Assembly: GCA_900543145.1 (NCBI GenBank)
Contig: UQPZ01000007.1
Coordinates: 61,549-125,548, forward strand
From: an uncultured Ruminococcus sp.
Lineage (GTDB): Bacteria > Bacillota > Clostridia > Oscillospirales > Ruminococcaceae
Reading direction: 5' to 3'
DNA: 64,000 nucleotides
Shown: positions 17,356 to 25,987 of the stretch, in pieces
How the letters are laid out: each line of letters begins with the position of its first letter
Numbering within the stretch: position 1 is the first letter of the stretch
The notes under the pieces: generated by a model
The model's database searches: none
What the model saw: only the letters and a program-made list of their open reading frames with translations
What the model was told of the DNA's origin: nothing
Made by a program: the position numbers and the translations under genes

Positions 17356-18042
17356 CTAATTATCGTTTGAATCCCCGCCGCTTCCGCCGCCGATAAACAT
17401 CAGTATAAATACAGCCGCAAGAAGCGCTACGGCAAACAGCATGGCGTAATTGCTCAATATCTCAGTAACCGCCGCGCCGAGTACAACGCCGAGTATAAAA
17501 AATGCTATTATTCCGTAAACCTTGAGTCCTGCTCCTAAACATTCTTTTTCTCCGGTAAGCCTGTATTTGCATATATTTTCCGTCGCAGTTCTCAGATTTC
17601 CGGTACACATAGTAGTTGCGAAGCTTATGGAATGGACCTTCCTGAAGCTTTCCACCTGAAGCGAGCATACAAAGGAGATCATTATATTGGCGGCGATATT
17701 GTATTTTCCTACCGGAATAAACGCTGCTGCGGCAAGCACGGCTGATTCTATAAGAATTATATACTGCCGCCAGTGAAAACGGGAATCCGAAAAACGTTTT
17801 CTTATCCACTCCGCCATTGCAACGCCAAGTACGAACATAACTATAGGAACAAGGTATTTTACAAGAGCCAGCCAGTCGTTCCTGAACGCCGAGATCCCCA
17901 GTAATACTATATTTCCCGTCTGAGCGTTTGCAAATACGCCGTCCCTGCACACATAGCTGTAGGCGTCAAGAAATCCGCCTGCCGCCGCAAGGATCGAAGC
18001 CACGGGATAGGTTTCGGACATCTGTCTTTTTACGCTTGTCAT
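17356..18042 (-). CDS. DUF1275 (YoaK) family membrane protein
   Basis: 228 residues, six membrane segments. The motif AAAGGFLDAYSYVCRDGVFANAQTGNIVLLG is the DUF1275 signature. Function of the family is not settled. The gene overlaps ecfA2 by 4 nt (ATGA) upstream and is followed 77 nt later by ecfT, so it interrupts the usual ecfA2-ecfT pair and is probably translated together with them. The family is not otherwise known as an ECF component, so its position is either chance insertion or a hint to a link with transport. Confidence 0.85.
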   Translation of the reverse strand: MTSVKRQMSETYPVASILAAAGGFLDAYSYVCRDGVFANAQTGNIVLLGISAFRNDWLALVKYLVPIVMFVLGVAMAEWIRKRFSDSRFHWRQYIILIESAVLAAAAFIPVGKYNIAANIMISFVCSLQVESFRKVHSISFATTMCTGNLRTATENICKYRLTGEKECLGAGLKVYGIIAFFILGVVLGAAVTEILSNYAMLFAVALLAAVFILMFIGGGSGGDSNDN

Positions 18043-18908
18043 ATTCCGATCTTCTTCTCTCCCGCTAAGATCTGCAAAAGCAGCTTTCTGCCGAAATCGA
18101 CAGTATAAACGTCCTCTCCGAAATCGAAGCCCATTGCTTTGAGCCTGCCGAAGACCCTTGTTATCTGCGGAACGGCAAGTCCCATAGCCTCAAGCTCCTC
18201 GGAGCGGTGAAATACGTTTACCGGCGTATCGTAGCAAAATACCCTCGCCGAATTCATCACAAGTATCTTAGAGCAGCTCTTAGCCACGTCCTCCATTGAA
18301 TGAGATACCAGCATTACCGTATTCTTCTTCTCCTGATGATACTCCCTTATAAGTCCCAGGATCTGTTCCCTGCCTTTGGGATCGAGCCCTGAGGTCGGCT
18401 CGTCAAGAATAAGTACCTTCGGCTCCATCGCCATAACTCCCGCTATTGCAACACGCCTTTTCTGACCGCCTGAAAGCTCAAACGGGGATTTATCAAGTAT
18501 CTCCGGCGAAAGTCCGACAAGCCTTGCGGTCTCCTTTACCCTGCGGTCTATCTCAGCGTCAGAAAGTCCCATATTTTTAGGGCCGAACGCAATATCCTTA
18601 TAGCAGGTCTCCTCAAAAAGCTGATATTCGGGATACTGAAATACAAGTCCTACCTTGAACCTTATAGGTCTGAGCCTCGACTTATCCGCCCAAAGCTCCT
18701 CTCCGTCTATGAAGATCTTTCCCGACGAAGGCTTCAGCAATCCGTTGAAGTGCTGTATAAGCGTTGATTTCCCCGAGCCGGTATGACCGATAATTCCTAC
18801 AAGCTCGCCCTCTTCTATTTCTATATTGACATTATCTACGGCTGTCTTTCTGAAGGGAGTTCCCTCACCGTAAACATAAGATAAATTTTCAGTTCTGATA
18901 ACTGCCAT
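18039..18908 (-). CDS. ecfA2: ECF transporter ATPase EcfA2
   Basis: 289 residues. Walker A GHTGSGKST (about 42-50), Q loop FQYPEYQLFE, signature LSGGQKRRVAIAG, Walker B VLILDEPTSGLDP and the switch histidine in LVSHSMED are intact. The PEYQLFEET stretch and its C-terminal extension are typical for EcfA2 rather than generic ABC ATPases. It powers substrate uptake by ECF transporters together with EcfA1 and EcfT. Unlike the common tight ecfA1-ecfA2 pair, it is separated from ecfA1 by a membrane-protein gene and has its own sigma-A promoter. Confidence 0.92.
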   Translation of the reverse strand: MAVIRTENLSYVYGEGTPFRKTAVDNVNIEIEEGELVGIIGHTGSGKSTLIQHFNGLLKPSSGKIFIDGEELWADKSRLRPIRFKVGLVFQYPEYQLFEETCYKDIAFGPKNMGLSDAEIDRRVKETARLVGLSPEILDKSPFELSGGQKRRVAIAGVMAMEPKVLILDEPTSGLDPKGREQILGLIREYHQEKKNTVMLVSHSMEDVAKSCSKILVMNSARVFCYDTPVNVFHRSEELEAMGLAVPQITRVFGRLKAMGFDFGEDVYTVDFGRKLLLQILAGEKKIGI

Positions 18909-18952
18909 AAAATACTTTCCTTCTTACAAAATAAAAAATCCGTTATCGTATA

Positions 18953-18981
18953 ATTATATCATACATTTGTGTAGATTTCAA
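18953..18981 (-). promoter_or_regulatory. Internal sigma-A promoter upstream of ecfA2
   Basis: On the minus strand: TTGAAA (18981-18976), a 17-nt spacer and TATAAT (18958-18953), 45 nt before the ecfA2 start. It would allow ecfA2 and the genes after it to be expressed without ecfA1. Confidence 0.72.
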
Positions 18982-19017
18982 GAAAATTGTTTGAATGACG
19001 GGTGATTTCTTTGACCG

Positions 19018-19797
19018 CTATTCGTCTGCGCTTATCTCAGCCTGAGCCTTTATGCTTTTTCTTATCAAAAGCACGGCTATAATATTCCATACCGGCAGAA
19101 ACAGCAGAGCAATATACAGCAGCCTGCGGCTTTTGATCTTGGGACAGCATCTGCTTGTTCTTACTACTGCGGAAATACCGAAAACAAGTATCATAAAACT
19201 TAATATGCATACTGTAACGGAAATAACCGTTAATGCTGCAAACAGCTGAATATTTACCGCAAAGAATAAAAAGGCTAACCAGATAAGCCCCAGTCCTGCT
19301 GTAGCAAAAATAACAATATACAGCAGCAGAGGATTAAAGAGCATTACCGATGACTGAACAAGCGTTTTGATCTGAGGAGCTATGATAAAAGCTCCCGCAG
19401 TAAGGGATACCGCCGACAAAGCATAGGCGGCAATGCAAAGAGCCGTCAGCCGTTTTCCGATTTTGACCGCCGTTTCGCATACGCTTTCTCCCGGCTTCGC
19501 TTTAACGGGACATTTCACAAGCCTTATTATTATGTAAATCGCTCCGGCAACTACCGGAACAGACAGGCTGAGGCAGAATAATGCGTAAAGTACCGAACCG
19601 CCGCTGAGCTTATCGGATAATGCCTTTGTAAAGGCAGCTGCAAAGCTGATGATAATCTCCGAAATATAGACGCTGAAAAGTACGGGAACGGCTGTCATAT
19701 ACAATATTGACGCACCAAGAGAATCAAGCCTTGCTTTTCCGGATCTTTCAAGAATGATAAGCGCCGCAAACAGCGCGATGATTACAAACGAAACCAT
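19018..19797 (-). CDS. Polytopic membrane protein between ecfA1 and ecfA2, function unknown
   Basis: 259 residues with about seven to eight membrane segments; I recognise no named family. It has no soluble domain and only short charged loops; the C terminus (IRKSIKAQAEISADE) is hydrophilic. A GGGGAAGG ribosome site lies 6 nt before the ATG and the gene starts 28 nt after ecfA1, so it is in the same transcript. It is larger than most S components (about 180-200 residues) and lacks the N-terminal Ala motif region I would look for, so I do not call it one. Confidence 0.6.
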   Translation of the reverse strand: MVSFVIIALFAALIILERSGKARLDSLGASILYMTAVPVLFSVYISEIIISFAAAFTKALSDKLSGGSVLYALFCLSLSVPVVAGAIYIIIRLVKCPVKAKPGESVCETAVKIGKRLTALCIAAYALSAVSLTAGAFIIAPQIKTLVQSSVMLFNPLLLYIVIFATAGLGLIWLAFLFFAVNIQLFAALTVISVTVCILSFMILVFGISAVVRTSRCCPKIKSRRLLYIALLFLPVWNIIAVLLIRKSIKAQAEISADE

Positions 19798-19824
19798 ATA
19801 AAACCTTCCCCTGCAATTTATTTT

Positions 19825-20694
19825 TTACCCCTGTCCCAGTCTTTCTCTGAGCAGTCCTGCGACCGCCTCAGCACATTCCTCCTCGGATATTATTTCGGTA
19901 GAAATATCATATCCCGCTTTTTTCAGTCCGTAGGCAAGCTCCGTTACCTGAGGTACGTCAAGTCCGAGATTTTTCAGCGTTTCGACCTGAGAGAAAACCT
20001 TTTTAGGAACGCTGTCCATAACTATCTCGCCGCCGTCTACAACGACTACCCTGTCCGCCTGCGCCGCTTCCTCCATATAGTGAGTTATAAGCACTATAGT
20101 GACTCCGTTTTCACGGTTAAGCATTTTTATTGTCTTCATGACCTCCGCCCTGCCCTTAGGGTCAAGCATTGCAGTCGGCTCGTCCAGCAGGATACAGTCG
20201 GGGCGCATAGCGATTATTCCTGCAATAGCTACCCTCTGCTTCTGTCCTCCCGACAGCTTATGGGGAGCGTGACTGCGGTATTCGTACATACCAACGGTTT
20301 TCAGCGCCTCGTCTACTCTCCTGCGTATCTCCGTAGGCTCGACTCCCATATTTTCAAGAGCAAAGGCTACGTCCTCCTCGACTATCGTAGCAACTATCTG
20401 ATTGTCCGGATTCTGGAATACCATTCCTACACGCTGACGTATCGGAAGCAGGTTTTTCTCGACCTTTGTATTCATTCCGTCGGCGTAAACGTCGCCGCTT
20501 TCGGGAATATTTATAGCGTTAAAACACTTTGCGAGAGTTGATTTTCCAGATCCGTTATGCCCAAGGACAGCCACAAACTCGCCTTTTTTTATTTCAAGCT
20601 CTACTCCTTTAAGCACCTCGGTTTTTACGGGAGGCTCTTCCATTTCATTTATATATGAAAAATTCAGATGCTCCGCTTTTAAAAATGCGTTCAT
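19825..20694 (-). CDS. ecfA1: ECF transporter ATPase EcfA1
   Basis: 289 residues. Walker A GHNGSGKST (about 44-52), Q loop FQNPDNQIVA (the family hallmark PDNQ), signature LSGGQKQRVAIAG, Walker B CILLDEPTAMLDP and LITHYMEE switch region. It forms the ATPase pair with EcfA2. The N-terminal insert NEMEEPPVKTEVLKG is typical. It is the first gene of the block that runs through truA to the clp-like gene; a GAGG ribosome site precedes the ATG. Confidence 0.93.
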   Translation of the reverse strand: MNAFLKAEHLNFSYINEMEEPPVKTEVLKGVELEIKKGEFVAVLGHNGSGKSTLAKCFNAINIPESGDVYADGMNTKVEKNLLPIRQRVGMVFQNPDNQIVATIVEEDVAFALENMGVEPTEIRRRVDEALKTVGMYEYRSHAPHKLSGGQKQRVAIAGIIAMRPDCILLDEPTAMLDPKGRAEVMKTIKMLNRENGVTIVLITHYMEEAAQADRVVVVDGGEIVMDSVPKKVFSQVETLKNLGLDVPQVTELAYGLKKAGYDISTEIISEEECAEAVAGLLRERLGQG

Positions 20695-20812
20695 TTTGTT
20701 TCCTCTTTTCTCGGTTACGATTATTCACATCTTCAAATCAGTCTTAAGTTTTAAGAGTTTACAGCAGCTGTAAACCTGTGCCGTAAATTTATACCCTCAG
20801 AAACGGCTCATC

Positions 20813-21715
20813 TCACCGCTTTGAACCTCCGTACTGTTTTACAAGCCTTTCGACCTCTTCAAGCTTAGGAGGATACAGCGGTATCGGGAATTTTGTAACC
20901 GCCGTTCCCGCTGCTGCGCAGGCGAATCTTACAAGCTTATCATCGTCAAAGCCCTTGTAAAGTCCGTAGACCGTACCTGCCTTAAAGCTGTCACCTGCTC
21001 CCAGAGTTGAAACAACATCGACCTTCACCGAGCCGCAGGATTTAGGCAGCTGACCTTTTCTGCCGTACATTGCGCCCTTTTCGCCGAGGGTGAATATAAC
21101 CAGTCCGTCGGTGTTTTCAGTATAGAGCCTGTAAAGCTCCTCATAGCTTTTATCGGGATAATGACCGTCAAGATACTGGTGAGAGACCGCATTTACGGCG
21201 CAGTGCTTATTCATATAGCTGTCGTGATCGCAGTCTATCGTTGCATACGGCTTATTGTGCTTTACGCAAAGCTGTGCGATCTCATCTCCGAAAAACGGGT
21301 CAGCGCCTACGCAAACGGCGTTTTTCACCGATCCCTCGCAGGGCGGCTCGTAAAACGGCTTTTTTCTGCCAAAATGCTTTTCCCATTCTCCGAAGCAGGT
21401 ACGGGTGCTTTTGTCAATTATCACATAATCAATTATTCCGTCAAAGTCCTCATGAACAAGCTCGCTCGTATCACAATTCTTATCCTTAAAATAACCAATT
21501 ATAATATCCCTGTTCAGATTTCCGATATGCGTTCCTCCAAGCCTCAAAGACACTCCCAGACTGCAGAGCACCGCCGCCGCAGTTCCCGTTTCTCCCCCGA
21601 CGTGATGATATTTCTCCTTTATTTCAGCATAGCCGTCGGCTTCGGGATAATTGCCGCACAGCAGGTATGCGCAGGTCGACATTACCATGCCGTACATATA
21701 GATATGATCTGACAT
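20813..21715 (-). CDS. PfkB-family carbohydrate kinase
   Basis: 300 residues from the ATG at 21715, chosen because AGGAG lies 7 nt upstream; an earlier in-frame start at 21739 would overlap this ribosome site. The N-terminal GGETGTAAAVLCSLGVSLRLGG corresponds to the substrate-binding GG-type motif of the ribokinase/PfkB family, and the C-terminal STLGAGDSFKAGTVYGL carries the catalytic aspartate and anion hole. The substrate cannot be told; sugars or nucleosides are usual. An alternative is a branch of fructokinase-like proteins. It stands alone, 119 nt before ecfA1. A hairpin with 8-bp arms (20757-20775) follows its stop but has no clear T run. Confidence 0.8.
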   Translation of the reverse strand: MSDHIYMYGMVMSTCAYLLCGNYPEADGYAEIKEKYHHVGGETGTAAAVLCSLGVSLRLGGTHIGNLNRDIIIGYFKDKNCDTSELVHEDFDGIIDYVIIDKSTRTCFGEWEKHFGRKKPFYEPPCEGSVKNAVCVGADPFFGDEIAQLCVKHNKPYATIDCDHDSYMNKHCAVNAVSHQYLDGHYPDKSYEELYRLYTENTDGLVIFTLGEKGAMYGRKGQLPKSCGSVKVDVVSTLGAGDSFKAGTVYGLYKGFDDDKLVRFACAAAGTAVTKFPIPLYPPKLEEVERLVKQYGGSKR

Positions 21716-21865
21716 TTGATCACTCCTCTTTCTCTTCAAAAAAGCTTTTAAGCTCTTTACGCCGAAATTTCTTTTTTCAGCATACCCGATCGTGTTCTCC
21801 GAATACGCCTTTCCGAAAGTCAGGACTTTTGCTTTTTTCGAGCAGGTAAAGATTTAATATATCCA

Positions 21866-22735
21866 TCACTGCTCATTTACCCACACCGCCGTTGAGCCGC
21901 AGGGAAGGGGCATTCCCGACTTTTCAACAGGCAGCCCTATCTCGTCGGCTGTTACCTTTCCTCCGAATCCAGGGGTAATGACTTCATTCAGAATATAAGC
22001 CATAACTGATGGAGAAAGCCCTGTTGTATAGCTGTTTAGCAGGAAGAAAAGCGGCTTGTCCGAAAGCACCTCGGAGCAGGTCTTTACCAGATCATAAATG
22101 CAGTCCTCAAGCTTCCAGACCTCTCCTCCCGGACCTCTGCCATAGCTCGGCGGATCCATTACAACCGCATCGTAGCGGTTTCCCCGGCGTATCTCACGCT
22201 GAACGAATTTAAGGCAGTCGTCAACCAGCCAGCGGATTGGCTTATCCGAAAGTCCGCTTGCCGCGGCGTTTTCCCTCGCCCACTGAACCATACCTTTTGA
22301 AGCGTCGACATGGGAAACCTGCGCTCCAGCATTGGCGCAGGCGAGAGTCGCTCCGCCTGTGTATGCGAACAGATTAAGCACCTTGATCTCACGTCCCGCA
22401 CTTCTGATTTTATCAGCCATGAAGTCCCAGTTTACCGCCTGTTCAGGGAAAAGTCCCGTATGCTTGAAGCCTGTGGGACGGATAATAAATTTAAGATCCC
22501 CGTAGCTGATATTCCAGTTTTCGGGCAGTCTTTTGCGGTATTCCCACTCGCCGCCGCCCTTTGATGAACGGTGATAAACTGCGTCAGCTTTCTCCCACAA
22601 GTCAGTTTTGCGGGGCGTTTTCCATATTATCTGCGGATCGGGTCGCACCAGAGTTTTACCGCCCCAGCTTTCAAGCTTATCGCCGTCCGAAGTGTCGATT
22701 ATCTTATAATCCTGCCAGTTATCTGCAATTCTCAT
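21866..22735 (-). CDS. Class I SAM-dependent methyltransferase (RlmI/RlmK-like)
   Basis: 289 residues. Motif I LNLFAYTGGATLACANAGA, the acidic HVDASKGMVQWARENA, and the catalytic-loop DPPSYGRGP match the RlmI/RlmL C-terminal methyltransferase group that modifies rRNA cytosine or guanine. No PUA or THUMP domain is present, so RNA binding would rely on other parts, and the target is not determined. The ATG at 22735 has GAGG 9 nt upstream; a TTG fifteen bases earlier in the same frame overlaps that site. Confidence 0.8.
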   Translation of the reverse strand: MRIADNWQDYKIIDTSDGDKLESWGGKTLVRPDPQIIWKTPRKTDLWEKADAVYHRSSKGGGEWEYRKRLPENWNISYGDLKFIIRPTGFKHTGLFPEQAVNWDFMADKIRSAGREIKVLNLFAYTGGATLACANAGAQVSHVDASKGMVQWARENAAASGLSDKPIRWLVDDCLKFVQREIRRGNRYDAVVMDPPSYGRGPGGEVWKLEDCIYDLVKTCSEVLSDKPLFFLLNSYTTGLSPSVMAYILNEVITPGFGGKVTADEIGLPVEKSGMPLPCGSTAVWVNEQ

Positions 22736-22816
22736 ATTTTCAATCCTCAATTAGATCCTCGATTATTATTTTACGATGCCCGAACAGAAACATTTCCGTC
22801 CAAATTCTTATTTCAT

Positions 22817-23524
22817 CTATACCTGCCGTTTCCACGGTCTTTTCTTCTCCGTCCAGCCTCTGGCGTTCCAGTATTCGGTATCTGCCTTATTCCATGAACC
22901 GCCTTTGTTCATCATACGGGAGATCCCGAAGAAGAAACGTCCTTTCAAGCCTGCGGCAGGTCTGAATCCGGAGCTTTTTATCCTTGCGGCGATCCGGCTG
23001 ACCTCCGACTCTATACGAGCCTTATTCTTTTCACTTACGCCGTCCCAGGAAGCCGCCCTGACTGCATTTCCGACAGAATAGACCTTCGGAACTCCCCAAA
23101 ATATCAGGCTGTCTTTCATATCCTTATTGGTGGATCTTGAACCGCCTCCGGCACAGGTGGAAATTACTATCCCCTTTTTCGAGAACATTTTCTCTTCCGG
23201 ACGGTGTATTATCCATCTCCAGCCGTAGTGGTCGAGAAATGCTTTCATTGAACCTGTGCAGTGATAGACATACACAGGAGAAGTAAGAATTATCACGTCG
23301 GCGTTATCCATTGCGTCGGTAATAGGCTTGAGCTTTGCGGCATGAGGACAAAGGCTTTCGCTTTTTACGATACAGTTTGTACAGCCGCAGCAAAATTCCC
23401 CGAAATCCCGCGGAAGAAAAAATTCATAAATATTCTTTTCCTCCGCAAGCTTCTGAGCCATAAGCCTGCCGATATGATATGTAGAGCCTTTATGGTTCTG
23501 ACCGTGAATAAGAGCTATTTTCAT
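22817..23524 (-). CDS. Flavodoxin-fold NAD(P)H-dependent oxidoreductase
   Basis: 235 residues. The FMN-phosphate loop is HGQNHKGSTYHIGR (8-21), followed by a cysteine-rich CCGCTNCI segment at about 45-52, seen in iron-sulfur flavoprotein-like reductases, and the flavin-binding LTSPVYVYHCTGSMKAFLDH. The C-terminal third is basic and less conserved. It probably reduces small substrates with FMN; a ferredoxin-like cluster may be bound by the cysteines, though C-x2-C-x2-C alone is not proof. GGAGG ribosome site. Confidence 0.78.
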   Translation of the reverse strand: MKIALIHGQNHKGSTYHIGRLMAQKLAEEKNIYEFFLPRDFGEFCCGCTNCIVKSESLCPHAAKLKPITDAMDNADVIILTSPVYVYHCTGSMKAFLDHYGWRWIIHRPEEKMFSKKGIVISTCAGGGSRSTNKDMKDSLIFWGVPKVYSVGNAVRAASWDGVSEKNKARIESEVSRIAARIKSSGFRPAAGLKGRFFFGISRMMNKGGSWNKADTEYWNARGWTEKKRPWKRQV

Positions 23525-23763
23525 TGCGCCGCCTCCTGAAATTATTGTACTTTGTTTTTCCGTGCATTTTTATTTTGTGCGATATACCCCTCTACTAATA
23601 GGCAAAAAAGGGGGGAAAGTTGCACGTAAATGTACAACTATGAACAAAAAAGTTTTTAATTAAAACAAAATTTGGATACCCTTACAAATCAGCGCCGCAG
23701 AATTTATGCAATATAACGGTAAAAACAAGCGGAGCAGCGGAATTTCAAAAAGTCTGTTTTATA

Positions 23764-25107
23764 TTACATTTCCTCTATCAGCCTGGCAATATTATTGGCA
23801 TATTCAGTAATAATTCCCGTACGCTTACCCTCAAGCATAACTCTGACCAGCGGTTCTGTTCCGGATTCACGGACTAAGATCCTTCCGTCGCCGCCCAGCT
23901 TTTCCCTGTACGTTTCAATAGCGTTCCGAACCGCCTCGTTTTTCTCCCACATACCCTTTTTATCGGCGGTTATCTTTACGTTTACAAGCACCTGCGGATA
24001 GCATTCCATACAGGAAGCTACCTCGCTCGCCTTTTTCTTTGTTTTCTTCAAAACCTCGAGAAGCTTTACTCCTGTTAGCTCGCCGTCGCCGGTATTCGCT
24101 TCGTCAAGGAAAATAATATGCCCAGACTGCTCGCCGCCGAGATTATAACCGAATTTCTGCATTCTTTCAAGAACATACCTGTCGCCTACGGCTGTTGTTG
24201 TTGCGCTGATACCCTCGTTTTCCGCAAATTTGAAAAAACCAAGATTGCTCATAACCGTAACCACGCAGGTGTTTGACTTTAATTTCCCCTGAACTTTCAT
24301 GAATTTTGAGAATATCGCCAGAAGCTTATCGCCGTCAATAAGCTGACCGTTTTCGTCCACTGCAAGACACCTGTCAGCGTCGCCGTCGAAGGCAAGACCC
24401 AGATCGCACTTTTTCTCAACGACTGTTTTCTGCAAATCTTCAATATGCGTTGAACCGCAGTTTTCATTTATATTTGTTCCGTCAGGCTCGTTGTGAATGA
24501 ACACGCAGCTTGCGCCAAGGCCCTCGAAAAGCTTTGGAGCGACCCTTGACGCTGAACCGTTTGCACAGTCGATCGCGACCTTAATGCCCTTGAAATCGCA
24601 GTCCACGGTTTTCATAACATACCTTATATAATCCCACTCGGCGTTTGCTTCATAGAAGACCCTGCCGATCTCACAGCCGTCTTTAAGCTCCATTTTTTCA
24701 GGCTCATCCAAGATCAGTGACTCTATTTCCTCCTCGATCTTATCTGAAAGCTTAAAGCCCGTTCCGGAAAACAGCTTGATTCCGTTGAACTCAACGCTGT
24801 TATGCGAAGCGGAGATCATAACGCCTGCGTCGGCTTCGTATTTCTGAACCAGCATAGCAACCGCAGGAGTAGGAACTACCCCGAGAATATGAGCATTTGC
24901 ACCTACCGAGCAGATACCTGCTATAAGCGCCGCTTCAAGTACGTCGCCTGAAATTCTTGTGTCCTTTCCGATTATTATTTTAGGCGTATGTTTGGTTTCC
25001 TTGGCAAGCACCAGAGCCGCCGCTCTTCCTATGTTCATAGCGGTTTCACAGGTAAGCCCGGTAATTGCAACTCCCCTTGCTCCGTCTGTTCCGAATAGTC
25101 TTCCCAT
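23764..25107 (-). CDS. glmM: Phosphoglucosamine mutase GlmM
   Basis: 447 residues, the normal length. The phosphoserine is S101 in MISASHNSVEFNGIKLF; the magnesium loop is AFDGDADRCLAVD; the sugar-binding GEQSGHI and the C-terminal phosphate-binding RESGTEPLVRVMLEG are intact. GlmM converts glucosamine-6-phosphate to glucosamine-1-phosphate on the way to UDP-GlcNAc for peptidoglycan. The start is MGRLFGTDGARG, as in homologues, with AAGGAG upstream. It is followed by a 239-nt gap with no gene (23525-23763), in which I see only AT-rich sequence and no convincing promoter. Confidence 0.95.
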   Translation of the reverse strand: MGRLFGTDGARGVAITGLTCETAMNIGRAAALVLAKETKHTPKIIIGKDTRISGDVLEAALIAGICSVGANAHILGVVPTPAVAMLVQKYEADAGVMISASHNSVEFNGIKLFSGTGFKLSDKIEEEIESLILDEPEKMELKDGCEIGRVFYEANAEWDYIRYVMKTVDCDFKGIKVAIDCANGSASRVAPKLFEGLGASCVFIHNEPDGTNINENCGSTHIEDLQKTVVEKKCDLGLAFDGDADRCLAVDENGQLIDGDKLLAIFSKFMKVQGKLKSNTCVVTVMSNLGFFKFAENEGISATTTAVGDRYVLERMQKFGYNLGGEQSGHIIFLDEANTGDGELTGVKLLEVLKKTKKKASEVASCMECYPQVLVNVKITADKKGMWEKNEAVRNAIETYREKLGGDGRILVRESGTEPLVRVMLEGKRTGIITEYANNIARLIEEM

Positions 25108-25170
25108 TATAAATTACTCCTTTTAATGATTTTCAGTTTTTATAAACAGCCCTTTTAAGGCGGCAGCAAA

Positions 25171-25659
25171 CTATCTTTTCAGCAGCATTTCAAGCTCGGT
25201 TATTTCTCCTCCTGCGACCTGCTGAGTTATTTCGTGTCCGGTAGGTTTAAAGCCCATATGATGGTAAAAGCCTATTGCGTTTTCATTTCCTTTCAGCACA
25301 AAAAGCACAGCTTCCCTTTTTTCAATTTTATTCAGACAGCTTTTCAAAAGTGCTTTTCCTATTCCGATTTTCTGATATTTTTTAAGAACGTACAATGCTG
25401 TGATCTCTCCGGCATTTCTGACAGAGCAAAATTCCCTGCATTCCTGAAGAAAAGCGGCAAAACCGCCGACCTGTCCGTTCACAACGGCTGCAAGTTTATT
25501 CTCATTTACGCAGGCGAACTTTCTGCTTTTTTCAAAAGTATGAGAAGCAAGAAATTCGTCCGGCATAAATCCTCTGTAGGTTTCCTGCCACGCTTTATAA
25601 TGCACATATGCGGCTCCCTCTGCGGTTTTATCCGTCTGCCGCTGTATTTCAAAGTGCAT
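25171..25659 (-). CDS. GNAT-family N-acetyltransferase
   Basis: 162 residues. Acetyl-CoA-binding motif A is present as YQKIGIGKALLKSCL at about 114-128, preceded by the beta-strand ITALYVLKKY; motif B appears as FYHHMGF. The opening HYKAWQETYRGFMPDEFL is common in a large group of clostridial acetyltransferases of unknown substrate. It is transcribed from a very good promoter at 25705-25733 and is followed 63 nt later by glmM. Confidence 0.82.
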   Translation of the reverse strand: MHFEIQRQTDKTAEGAAYVHYKAWQETYRGFMPDEFLASHTFEKSRKFACVNENKLAAVVNGQVGGFAAFLQECREFCSVRNAGEITALYVLKKYQKIGIGKALLKSCLNKIEKREAVLFVLKGNENAIGFYHHMGFKPTGHEITQQVAGGEITELEMLLKR

Positions 25660-25704
25660 AGATCTTCACCTCAGCTCATAGAAATGAATACAATTTGACA
25701 TTTT

Positions 25705-25733
25705 ATTATACCATATATATGAGAGCAAGTCAA
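25705..25733 (-). promoter_or_regulatory. Sigma-A promoter of the GNAT gene
   Basis: On the minus strand: TTGACT (25733-25728), 17-nt spacer, TATAAT (25710-25705), 46 nt before the ATG. The whole 328-nt gap 25660-25987 holds this promoter, the manA promoter below and otherwise no gene I can support. Confidence 0.8.
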
Positions 25734-25917
25734 ACACAAATTATCCTTTGAGTACGGTTTTTATTTTCCCTGCCGTATCGGAAAACAAAGCGTAAAATAC
25801 TCCGCCGGATATATCTGAAAATCAATTGCGATTTCACCCAGAGCTTATCAGTTCGGCAAAACAGAAGCAAAGATTTGATCAGCAAAATTGATTTACGAAC
25901 TGCTCTTACCTGATCTG

Positions 25918-25946
25918 TTGACATTAAACCCCGGCTGTGATATAAT
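25918..25946 (+). promoter_or_regulatory. Perfect-consensus promoter of manA
   Basis: TTGACA (25918-25923), 17-nt spacer, TATAAT (25941-25946). The manA ATG follows 41 nt later with a GGAGG ribosome site. Confidence 0.88.
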
Positions 25947-25987
25947 TGTTTTAAATGTAAATTTAATTATATCGGAGGAAAATTACT

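Noticed and set aside
20757..20775. Hairpin GTTTACAG/CTGTAAAC upstream of ecfA1 as a riboswitch or terminator
   Set aside because: Single short stem with no T run and no supporting second structure.
25730..25924. A 64-residue minus-strand open frame
   Set aside because: It runs over the manA promoter and the GNAT promoter, has no ribosome site and shows no protein-like pattern.
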